Shown here: positions 1 through 7,339 of the stretch, one piece after another
Position numbering within the stretch: position 1 is the first letter of the stretch
Layout: each line of letters begins with the position of its first letter
Assembly (NCBI GenBank): GCA_025928415.1
Contig: JAICJK010000054.1
Span: 1 to 9,918 of the forward strand
DNA: 9,918 bases
Origin: Solirubrobacteraceae bacterium
GTDB lineage: Bacteria > Actinomycetota > Thermoleophilia > Solirubrobacterales > Solirubrobacteraceae
Direction: 5' to 3'
Program-made: the position numbers and the translations under genes
The notes under the pieces: generated by a model
What the model saw: the letters and a program-made list of their open reading frames with translations, nothing else
Told to the model about the DNA's origin: nothing
Databases searched by the model: none

Positions 1-1955
<1,955 letters not shown>

Positions 1956-1960
1956 AGGTG

Positions 1961-1969
1961 TTCCCTTCT
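1961..1969 (-). promoter_or_regulatory. Ribosome binding site of pnp
   Basis: AGAAGGGAA on the minus strand, with the GGG ending 7 nt before the ATG at 1955. It is the clearest Shine-Dalgarno in the window; most other genes here start with weak or no Shine-Dalgarno and seem to rely on coupling to the gene before. That agrees with pnp being translated independently after its long leader. Confidence 0.7.
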
Positions 1970-2018
1970 GGCACCCGGTCATCGGACTCGCCGGGCGCAG
2001 CGTTGTTCTGGCTCTTTC

Positions 2019-2047
2019 GATATCCGAAGACGCCCATTCTCGCACAA
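2019..2047 (-). promoter_or_regulatory. Possible weak promoter for pnp
   Basis: On the minus strand TTGTGC (2047-2042) is followed after exactly 17 nt by GATATC (2024-2019). The -35-like box is moderate, and the -10-like box matches TATAAT at only three of six positions. It lies in the most AT-rich patch of the leader, about 65 nt upstream of the pnp start codon, where a gene-specific promoter would be expected. The same bases can also form a small hairpin, so this is a weak suggestion. Confidence 0.2.
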
Positions 2048-2075
2048 GCGGCGGCGATCGCCCCGGCCCCTGTCA

Positions 2076-2124
2076 GCCTGGATCCGCCGACCGATCGTGG
2101 ATGCGATCATCGGTGGACCCAGGC
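2076..2124 (-). promoter_or_regulatory. Strong stem-loop between the DsbA-like gene and pnp
   Basis: The minus strand reads GCCTGGGTCC (2124-2115) and, after 29 nt, GGATCCAGGC (2085-2076). The arms pair over all 10 positions with one G-U wobble. Inside, ACCGAT (2114-2109) pairs perfectly with ATCGGT (2095-2090), giving a two-tier hairpin of about 16 bp with a 13-nt apical loop and a 4-nt bulge. The first arm begins at the base right after the TGA stop of the upstream gene. There is no T run after it (TGACAGGGGCC follows), so it is not a classical intrinsic terminator. It could be a 3'-end stabiliser, a pause or weak terminator that lowers pnp readthrough, or an RNase III-type processing site. 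Confidence 0.65.
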
Positions 2125-2643
2125 TCAGATGGCCAGCGCGGCCAGGAACTCCGCGTCGGGCGGCCCGGGCCGCCCGGCCGCGCCGTCGCCGGCGAACAGC
2201 GTCGGCGTCGCGGCGACGCCCGCCCGCAGGCCCTCGTGCACGTCGCGGCGCACCCGGTCGGCGACCGCCGGGCTGCGCCGGTCCGCCTCGAAGCGGTCGA
2301 CGTCGAGCCCGAGCTGCGCGCAGCGCTCCCACAGATGCGGGTCGTCGATGCGGCCCTGATCGCCCCACAGCGACGCGGCCATCGGCCAGAACGCCCCCTG
2401 CGCCGCGGCGGCCTCGGCGGCGTGGGCCAGCGCGACCGCCCGCGGGTGCTTGGCCCGCAGCGCGAAGTGGCGGAAGGCAACGCGCACCGGCGCGTCGCGC
2501 AGGCGCTCCCAGGCGACCGCGCAGCGCGGGCAGGTGAAGTCGCCGTAGACGACGACCAGCGGGGCGCCGGGCGCGCCGCGGACGTGGTCGTCGGAGCGCA
2601 GTGCCGGGACGGGGGCGCTGCCGAGGTCGGAGGCGGGGGCCAT
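2125..2643 (-). CDS. DsbA-family thioredoxin-fold protein, CPRC motif, cytoplasmic
   Basis: A 172-residue thiol-disulfide protein of the DsbA / Thioredoxin_4 type. The first strand and redox site read VVVYGDFTCPRCAVAWE, with the dithiol at C38 and C41. A helical insertion follows (LAHAAEAAAAQGAFWPM, then SLWGDQGRIDDPHLWERCAQLGLD), and the fold closes with GVAATPTLF, where P147 is the conserved cis-proline beside the active site. There is no signal peptide or membrane segment, so it should act in the cytoplasm, unlike secreted DsbA. The ATG at 2643 lies 42 nt after the peroxiredoxin stop, with only a poor GACGGGG directly before it; no better start is seen. It probably reduces or isomerises protein thiols, and the adjacent 1-Cys peroxiredoxin is an obvious candidate partner by position alone. 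The exact substrate cannot be told from the sequence. Confidence 0.88.
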   Translation of the reverse strand: MAPASDLGSAPVPALRSDDHVRGAPGAPLVVVYGDFTCPRCAVAWERLRDAPVRVAFRHFALRAKHPRAVALAHAAEAAAAQGAFWPMAASLWGDQGRIDDPHLWERCAQLGLDVDRFEADRRSPAVADRVRRDVHEGLRAGVAATPTLFAGDGAAGRPGPPDAEFLAALAI

Positions 2644-2685
2644 CCCCGTCAGCGTAGATGGCCGCCGGCGGCGGGCCGGACGGCG

Positions 2686-3153
2686 TCAGGCGGCGGTCGC
2701 CGCCAGGCCGTCGAAGATCAGGTTCACGCCGGGCAGCTCCCCGGGGTTGGCGGCCAGGTGGCTCCAGCGCACGACCTGGTCGGGGCCGACGACGACCAGC
2801 GCGCGGTTCGTCATGCCGCCGGGCTCGAAGTAGGCGCCGAACGCGCGCGCTGCCGCGCCCTTGGGCTCGAAGTCCGAGAGCTGCTCGATCGACACGCCGA
2901 GCTTGTCCTTGAAGGCCTGCTGGGAGTACGTCGGGTCGGTCGACACCCCGTAGATCTCGGCGCCCTGCCCCCGGATCTCCCCGACGACCTCGTCGTAGAC
3001 CTGCAGCTGGTCGGTGCACACCGGGCTGAAGGCGAACGGGTAGAAGACGAGGACGGTCGTCGTGCCCCGCAGGTCCTCCTGCGTGAACGGCTCCCCGTCG
3101 GAGCGCGCCAGCCGGAAGTCGGGGACGCGCGTGCCGGGGGCGATGATGGCCAT
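2686..3153 (-). CDS. 1-Cys peroxiredoxin, AhpC/TSA family (AhpE-like)
   Basis: A 155-residue peroxiredoxin that reduces hydrogen peroxide, organic peroxides or peroxynitrite through an active-site cysteine. The N-terminus (PGTRVPDFRLARSDGE) is the usual AhpC/TSA start. The active-site motif PFAFSPVC spans 39-46, giving P39, S43 and the peroxidatic C46 of the PxxxT/SxxC signature. The later TNRALVVV stretch supplies the conserved arginine. C46 is the only cysteine, so there is no internal resolving cysteine; this and FxLSDFxPxGAxxxAFG resemble mycobacterial AhpE. BCP/PrxQ is the main alternative, but its resolving cysteine is absent. The ATG at 3153 is 5 nt after the rpsO stop, with only a partial AGG before it, so translation is probably coupled to rpsO. 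An external thiol donor is needed; the CPRC protein encoded next is a candidate. Confidence 0.93.
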   Translation of the reverse strand: MAIIAPGTRVPDFRLARSDGEPFTQEDLRGTTTVLVFYPFAFSPVCTDQLQVYDEVVGEIRGQGAEIYGVSTDPTYSQQAFKDKLGVSIEQLSDFEPKGAAARAFGAYFEPGGMTNRALVVVGPDQVVRWSHLAANPGELPGVNLIFDGLAATAA

Positions 3154-3158
3154 GGGAC

Positions 3159-3431
3159 CTACTTACGCAGGCCGAGCTGCTTGATCAGCGCCCGGTAGCC
3201 CTCGAGATCGCTCTTCTCGAGGTAGTTCAGCAGGCGCCGGCGCTGGCCGACGAGCATCAGCAGGCCGCGGCGCGAGTGGTGGTCCTTCGCGTTCGCGCGG
3301 AGATGCTCGGTGAGATCGTTGATGCGCTGCGTGAGGAGCGCGACCTGGACCCGGGTGTTGCCCGTGTCCTGCGCGTTGGCGCCGAACTCGGCGATGATCT
3401 CCTGCTTGCGCTCTGCGGAAAGGGTCGTCAT
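3159..3431 (-). CDS. rpsO: 30S ribosomal protein S15
   Basis: A 90-residue protein of typical S15 length. S15 is a primary binder of 16S rRNA in the central domain and also forms an intersubunit bridge. Recognisable stretches are the N-terminal helix ([14 protein letters not shown]), the [23 protein letters not shown] segment, the [23 protein letters not shown] rRNA-binding core, and the ending [12 protein letters not shown]. The ATG at 3431 lies 10 nt after the ribF stop and has no clear Shine-Dalgarno, which suggests coupling to ribF translation. No room exists for the separate leader and promoter that rpsO has in E. coli. It is usually followed directly by pnp; here two redox genes intervene. 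Confidence 0.98.
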   Translation of the reverse strand: MTTLSAERKQEIIAEFGANAQDTGNTRVQVALLTQRINDLTEHLRANAKDHHSRRGLLMLVGQRRRLLNYLEKSDLEGYRALIKQLGLRK

Positions 3432-3441
3432 GTGCGGCCGA

Positions 3442-4332
3442 TCACGGTAGCAGCGTCCTGGTGAGCTCGACGTCGCGGCCCATCTGGTCGACGAGCACGT
3501 CGACGGAGGCGAAGCGCTTCTCCCCGCGCAGCCGCTTGACGAACTCGAGGCGCAGCGGCGTCCCGTACAGGTCGCCGGCGAAGTCGAGCAGGTAGGCCTC
3601 GATGAGCTCACCGCGGCCGGTGACGAACTGCGGGCGCACGCCGACGTTGACGGCCGCGGCGTGCACGCGCCCGTCGGCGGTCCGCGCGCGGCAGGCGTAG
3701 ACGCCGTGGCCGGGGGTGGCGTAGCCCTCGCGCGGGACCAGGTTGGCCGTCGGGTAGCCGAGCTCGCGGCCGCGGCGATCGCCGCCGACCACCTCGCCGG
3801 TGAGCGTGAACGGCGCGCCGAGCAGTTGCCCGGCGTACTCGACCGCGCCGCCGAGGATCAGGCCGCGGATGTGGCTGGAGGAGACGATCTCGCCGTCGAC
3901 CTCGAGCAGCGGGACCACGCGGGCCTCGAAGCGCCGCTCGGCGCGCAGGGTCTCCGCGTCGCCCGACGCGCGGTGCCCGAAGCGGAAGTTCTCCCCCACC
4001 GAGACGTGGGCCGCCTGCAGCGGGCCGAGCAGCACGTCGTCGATGAACGACGCCGCGCTGCGGGCCGCGAACTCGCGGTCGAACGTGACGACCACGAGCT
4101 CGTCGACGCCGAGGTCGCCGATCAGCTCGGCCTTGCGCTCGAGCGTGGTGATCAGCCGCGGCGCCTGGGCCGGGGCGATCACGCGCACCGGATGCGGCTC
4201 GAAGGTCACGACGGCGTCCGCGCCGGCGATGACCTCGCGGTGGCCGAGGTGCACGCCGTCGAACGTGCCGACGGCGACGCGTCGCGGGCGCGGGACGACC
4301 TCGGCCAGGGGGACGACTCGGGCGCTGGGCAC
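3442..4332 (-). CDS. ribF: Bifunctional riboflavin kinase / FAD synthetase
   Basis: RibF phosphorylates riboflavin to FMN and then adenylylates FMN to FAD. 296 residues are encoded from a GTG at 4332, chosen because AGGA stands 8 nt upstream and the protein then starts a short distance before the nucleotide-binding motif. The N-terminal adenylyltransferase domain shows [11 protein letters not shown] (21-31, with HLGH at 28-31), [17 protein letters not shown] and SSSHIRGLI. The C-terminal kinase domain shows [26 protein letters not shown] and [16 protein letters not shown]. One oddity: only 12 residues separate HLGH from FEPHP, against about 22 in E. coli and B. subtilis RibF, so the first helix/strand linker is about 10 residues short. 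It lies 82 nt after truB and 10 nt before rpsO, the order also found in Bacillus. Confidence 0.97.
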   Translation of the reverse strand: MPSARVVPLAEVVPRPRRVAVGTFDGVHLGHREVIAGADAVVTFEPHPVRVIAPAQAPRLITTLERKAELIGDLGVDELVVVTFDREFAARSAASFIDDVLLGPLQAAHVSVGENFRFGHRASGDAETLRAERRFEARVVPLLEVDGEIVSSSHIRGLILGGAVEYAGQLLGAPFTLTGEVVGGDRRGRELGYPTANLVPREGYATPGHGVYACRARTADGRVHAAAVNVGVRPQFVTGRGELIEAYLLDFAGDLYGTPLRLEFVKRLRGEKRFASVDVLVDQMGRDVELTRTLLP

Positions 4333-4340
4333 GCCCGCGA

Positions 4341-4344
4341 TCCT
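4341..4344 (-). promoter_or_regulatory. Ribosome binding site of ribF, supports the GTG start
   Basis: AGGA on the minus strand, with 8 nt to the GTG at 4332. Its presence favours this GTG over other starts. The base of the inverted repeat at 4348-4385 lies only 3 nt upstream of it, so folding could affect access. Confidence 0.55.
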
Positions 4345-4347
4345 ACG

Positions 4348-4385
4348 GGCAGCGGCCCGGCGACCCCCGGCCCGTTGCCGCTGCC
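4348..4385 (-). promoter_or_regulatory. Inverted repeat in the truB-ribF gap, beside the ribF RBS
   Basis: On the minus strand GGCAGCGG (4385-4378) and CCGCTGCC (4355-4348) are perfect 8-bp complements around a 22-nt loop, and the loop holds two CCGG elements that can pair further. Nearby, GTCCGCGCGGAC (4397-4408) is a separate perfect 12-bp palindrome. The 82-bp gap (4333-4414) is too short for an FMN riboswitch, and no T run follows, so this is not a standard terminator. It may slow polymerase, mark a processing site or affect ribF translation. In DNA this GC-rich an 8-bp repeat can arise by chance. Confidence 0.4.
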
Positions 4386-4414
4386 GGGGGCGAGCGGTCC
4401 GCGCGGACGCGCCG

Positions 4415-5212
4415 CTAGGCGCGGAAGCCGACGATCGGCTTCAGCATCCCGGCGTCCCGCGGCTCGGCCACGGCGATCGGGCCGTCGTCGTCGGCCAGCA
4501 GCAGGGGCCCGTCGGCGCGGCCGGCGACCGCCAGGCCGTGTGCCGCCCGCCCGGCGTCCTCGCCGCCCAGCCGGCGCACGGGCATCACGGCGCCGAGCGC
4601 GTCGGCGAGCGGCAGGCGCGCGCCCGCGTCGCGGACGTCGAAGGGCCCGATGGCCGTGCGCCGCAGCGCCGTGCAGTAGGCGTCGCCGAGGTCGGCGATC
4701 AGCGAGCGTACGTAGGTCCCCGAGGAGCACTCGATCGCGAACTCGTCGGGGCCGAGACGCTCGAAGCGGTGCACGACGATCTCCCGCTCGGGCAGCTCGA
4801 CGGCCTCGCCGCGGCGGGCCAGCGCGTAGGCCCGCTCCCCGGCCACCTTGACCGCGCTGTAGGCCGGCGGGCGCTGCCGCAGGACGCCCGTCGGCAGCAC
4901 GAGCGGCTCGGGCGGCGGGCGCCCCGTCTCGACGATCTCCCCCTCCGGATCGCCGGTGCTGGACACGGCGCCGAACCGCGCCCGAGCCACGTAGGTCTTC
5001 GGCAGCGCCATCAGGAAGCGCTGCACGCGCGTCGCGCGGCCCACGAGCACGAGCAGCAGGCCGGTGGCGAACGGGTCCAGGGTGCCCGCGTGCCCGACCT
5101 TGGGCCGCGGCGCGCCCGCGGCGCGCGGCAGGCCGCGACGGACCTCGGCCACGATGTCGTGGGACGTCCTGCCCGCGGGCTTGTCGACGAGCAGCACCGC
5201 GTCGGCGTCCAT
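4415..5212 (-). CDS. truB: tRNA pseudouridine(55) synthase TruB
   Basis: TruB converts U55 in the T-loop of tRNAs to pseudouridine and also helps tRNA folding. The N-terminus AVLLVDKPAGRTSHDIV, the catalytic motif VGHAGTLDPFATG with nucleophile D46, KTYVARARFGAVSSTGDPEG, QRPPAYSAVKVAGERAYALAR and CSSGTYVRSLIADLG are all family hallmarks, and a C-terminal PUA-like tail ends in GMLKPIVGFRA. Two in-frame starts exist: ATG at 5212 (265 residues, used here) and GTG at 5227 (270 residues). The ATG is preferred because family members usually begin just before (V/L)LLVDKP and because GGTGATC, a good match to the anti-Shine-Dalgarno, lies upstream of it; that same sequence contains the GTG. The gene starts about 11-26 nt after the GGDEF gene. 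All catalytic motifs are intact. Confidence 0.97.
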   Translation of the reverse strand: MDADAVLLVDKPAGRTSHDIVAEVRRGLPRAAGAPRPKVGHAGTLDPFATGLLLVLVGRATRVQRFLMALPKTYVARARFGAVSSTGDPEGEIVETGRPPPEPLVLPTGVLRQRPPAYSAVKVAGERAYALARRGEAVELPEREIVVHRFERLGPDEFAIECSSGTYVRSLIADLGDAYCTALRRTAIGPFDVRDAGARLPLADALGAVMPVRRLGGEDAGRAAHGLAVAGRADGPLLLADDDGPIAVAEPRDAGMLKPIVGFRA

Positions 5213-5237
5213 CGCCGGGATGATCACCGGTCGCGGG

Positions 5238-6275
5238 TCAGGCCGTGGCGACCACGTGGTTGCGCCCGGCCGCCTTGGCCCGGTACAGCGCCCGGTCGGC
5301 GTCGCGCAGGACCTCGCCGGTCGCCCGCATCCCGTCGGCGTCGTGGGCGACGCCCACGGAGACGGTCACCCGCCCCTCGAGGTCCGTCGTGCCCGCCTCG
5401 ACCGCGGCGCGGATGCGCTCGGCGACCTCCCCGGCGGCGTGCGCGTCGGTGCCGGGCAGCAGGAGCGCGAACTCCTCGCCGCCCACGCGCGCGAGCACGT
5501 CACCCGGGCGGATCTGCGCGGCGGCGATCGCGCCGAAGCGCCGCAGCGCGAGGTCGCCCGCGTCGTGGCCGAAGCGGTCGTTGATCGACTTGAACTCGTC
5601 GAGGTCGAGCACGAGGACGGCGTAGGGACCGGTCCGCTCGCGATGGTGGCGGCTGACCGCATCGGCGAACGCGCCGCGGTTGAGCATGCCGGTCAGGGGA
5701 TCGGTCGCGGCCGCGCGCTCCAGGCCGGCCACCAGGCGCACGACGCGGTGCTTGAGCACGAAGACCAGGCAGGTCATGCCCGCCACGGCGGACAGGGTGG
5801 AGACGGCCATCAGCGTCCGTGCCGTGTCGTCGACCCACAGCGGGAACACGACCGCGTAGGCGCCCGCGAGCAGCCCGAAGGTGGCCAGGACCTCGCGGCG
5901 CTGCAGGAAGCAGGCGGCGCCGATCATCGGCCACAACGCGAAGAACGCGGTGCCGGCCAGCGGCCGCGCCGCGGCGACGGAGGCCGCCACGATGAGGACC
6001 CCGAAGGCCGAGCTGCCGACCAGCAGCGCGCCCGGCGGGCGCCGCCAGACGGCGTAGGCCAGCCCGAGCGCGAGCGACACCAGCGCGACGATGCCGAGCG
6101 GGAGGTGGTCGGAGTGGTCCGGGTCGGGGAGCACCAGGATGAGCCCGAGCACGAGCGCGGCCGAGACGTAGAGCACGGCGGAGGTGCGCCGGGCGCGCTG
6201 GGCGGCGAGCGTCGCGGTGCCCGGCGCGGCGGGAGAGCCGAGCGGATCGGTGAACGTGTAGTCCCGGAGGGCCAC
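5238..6275 (-). CDS. Membrane-bound GGDEF protein, probable diguanylate cyclase
   Basis: A 345-residue protein from a GTG at 6275. About six hydrophobic helices (roughly 33-49, 58-77, 83-103, 106-124, 129-147, 155-174) form an N-terminal membrane module that I do not recognise as a named sensor. A short linker leads into a full GGDEF domain: DPLTGMLNR (192-200), LDLDEFKSINDRFGHDAGD (metal/substrate residues D224, N232, D233) and the active-site GGEEF at 265-269. An RxxD inhibitory site (R256-D259) lies five residues before GGEEF, so product inhibition by c-di-GMP is expected. No EAL or HD-GYP domain is present. It should make c-di-GMP from GTP at the inner face of the membrane. The start is the least certain part: there is no clear Shine-Dalgarno, and the frame stays open upstream into nrnA, but no good start is seen there. 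It is unusual in this operon. Confidence 0.9.
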   Translation of the reverse strand: MALRDYTFTDPLGSPAAPGTATLAAQRARRTSAVLYVSAALVLGLILVLPDPDHSDHLPLGIVALVSLALGLAYAVWRRPPGALLVGSSAFGVLIVAASVAAARPLAGTAFFALWPMIGAACFLQRREVLATFGLLAGAYAVVFPLWVDDTARTLMAVSTLSAVAGMTCLVFVLKHRVVRLVAGLERAAATDPLTGMLNRGAFADAVSRHHRERTGPYAVLVLDLDEFKSINDRFGHDAGDLALRRFGAIAAAQIRPGDVLARVGGEEFALLLPGTDAHAAGEVAERIRAAVEAGTTDLEGRVTVSVGVAHDADGMRATGEVLRDADRALYRAKAAGRNHVVATA

Positions 6276-6316
6276 ACGAGGGTCATCGACGTCGCGCGGG
6301 GAAGCTGAAGCGGCGC

Positions 6317-7339
6317 TTAGCGCGCGGCGCCGAGCTGGTCGGCGATCGCGTCGCGGAGGAACACGACGAGCGCGTCGAGGTCGAGGTCGGTCGTGAAGCC
6401 CGCGGCCTGGCGGTGGCCCCCGCCGCCGCCGGCGCGCGCGATCGCCGAGACGTCGACCGAGCCGTCCGTGGAACGCAGGGAGACCTTCTTGCGGCGCGCC
6501 GCGCCGGGCGCGCCGTCGGCCAGCAGCTCGCGCGCCATCGCCGCGACGAGCGTGCCCTGGACCGAGCGCAGGTGGTCGATGACGCCCTCGGAGTAGCTCT
6601 CCTCCGCGCCGGCCGCCGCGTAGTCCTCGCGGCTGAGCTGGGTGAAGGTCAGCCGGCCCTCGTCGAACCGCCGGATGTTGGCCAGGCCGCGCCCCAGCAG
6701 CTCGAGCTTGGAGAACGGCATCTCCTCGTACAGGCGCCGGTAGATCGCGTTGACGTCGACGCCGGCCTCGACGAGCTCGGCGGCCATCACGTGGGCGCGG
6801 ATGCCGGTGTTCTCGTACATGAACTTGCCGGTGTCGGTCACGAGCCCGACGTAGAGCGCGTCGGCGATCGTCGGCGTGGCGCGCACGCCCAGCGCGCGCA
6901 TCAGGTCCCACACGATCTCCGCCGTGCAGGAGGCCTCCTCCACCACGTGGTCGACGGTGCCGAAGCGCGTGTTGTCGTGATGGTGGTCGATGTTGAGGAT
7001 GCGCGCGCCCCGGCGCTTGACCACCTCGAGCGGGTTGCGGTCGATGTTGCCGCAGTCGAGGAAGATCACGGTGCGCGTCTCGACGTCCGGCGGCGGGCTC
7101 GACACGAGCCCGTCGAAGACGAAGAAGCGGTACTCGTAGGGCAGCGGGAACTCCTCCGCCGCCATGAACATCACGGAGTCCTTGCCCAGTGCGGTCAGCA
7201 CCTCGTGCATCGCGACGAGCGAGCCCAGCGCATCGCCGTCGGGGTTCTCGTGGGTGACGAGGATGAACCGCGTGGCCTCGCGCAGCTCGTCCAGCACCAG
7301 CTCGCGCGACGCCGTCCCGTGGTCGACCGCCGCGCTCAT
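6317..7339 (-). CDS. nrnA: DHH/DHHA1 phosphoesterase, NrnA-type oligoribonuclease / pAp phosphatase
   Basis: A 340-residue DHH-superfamily protein. NrnA enzymes degrade 2-5 nt RNA fragments, including pGpG or pApA, and dephosphorylate pAp. The metal-binding motifs are in order: THENPDGDALGS (H30, D34, D36), LDCG (D95), NIDHHHDN (DHH at 118-120), and GLVTDTGKF (D169). ASCTAEIVWDL (136-146) is the usual stretch after the DHH motif. The C-terminal DHHA1 domain carries GGGHRQAAG (306-314), which binds the RNA substrate. The ATG at 7339 overlaps the rbfA stop (ATGA), so translation is probably coupled. Length and motifs match full-length NrnA. The position after rbfA is also seen in mycobacteria (Rv2837c). 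RecJ is unlikely, because the protein is much too short. Confidence 0.95.
   Translation of the reverse strand: MSAAVDHGTASRELVLDELREATRFILVTHENPDGDALGSLVAMHEVLTALGKDSVMFMAAEEFPLPYEYRFFVFDGLVSSPPPDVETRTVIFLDCGNIDRNPLEVVKRRGARILNIDHHHDNTRFGTVDHVVEEASCTAEIVWDLMRALGVRATPTIADALYVGLVTDTGKFMYENTGIRAHVMAAELVEAGVDVNAIYRRLYEEMPFSKLELLGRGLANIRRFDEGRLTFTQLSREDYAAAGAEESYSEGVIDHLRSVQGTLVAAMARELLADGAPGAARRKKVSLRSTDGSVDVSAIARAGGGGGHRQAAGFTTDLDLDALVVFLRDAIADQLGAAR

Larger units (their letters stand above)
1956..2124 (-). promoter_or_regulatory. pnp leader / intergenic region
   Basis: This 169-bp gap between the DsbA-like gene and pnp is the longest non-coding stretch in the window. Reading toward pnp it holds: a strong hairpin (2124-2076) that begins right after the upstream stop codon; an AT-richer patch around 2010-2047 with a weak promoter-like arrangement; a small imperfect hairpin (TCTTCG/CGAAAGA, 2030-2013); a CCCGG/CCGGG inverted repeat (1995-1991 with 1978-1974); and the pnp ribosome binding site. 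In E. coli the pnp leader is a long stem-loop cut by RNase III and is the target of PNPase autoregulation. A similar role here is inferred from position and structure only, since no sequence similarity to the E. coli leader is claimed. Confidence 0.5.

Noticed and set aside
2053..2062. GGCGATCGCC, similar to the HIP1 palindrome of cyanobacteria
   Set aside because: A single copy in a leader region of a GC-rich genome. There is no sign of the high frequency that defines HIP1.
2661..2672. GCCGCCGGCGGC palindrome in the gap between the peroxiredoxin and DsbA-like genes
   Set aside because: It is a simple GCC/GGC run without a loop. It may be only compositional, and it is too short to call a terminator.
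4333..4414. FMN riboswitch ahead of ribF
   Set aside because: The gap is only 82 bp, and none of the conserved RFN-element sequence blocks is visible.
5064..6308. Long plus-strand open frame antisense to truB and the GGDEF gene
   Set aside because: Gly/Arg/Glu/His-rich shadow translation opposite two well-supported genes, with no domain or motif.
6311..6332. CGGCGC/GCGCCG 6-bp inverted repeat spanning the nrnA stop codon
   Set aside because: Short, made only of G and C, and with no T run. In sequence of this composition such a repeat is expected by chance.
6276..6911. Extension of the GGDEF frame upstream through nrnA
   Set aside because: The frame is open, but the translation over nrnA is Arg/Ala/Gly-rich shadow sequence. 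The recognisable protein begins near the GTG at 6275, after the nrnA stop.
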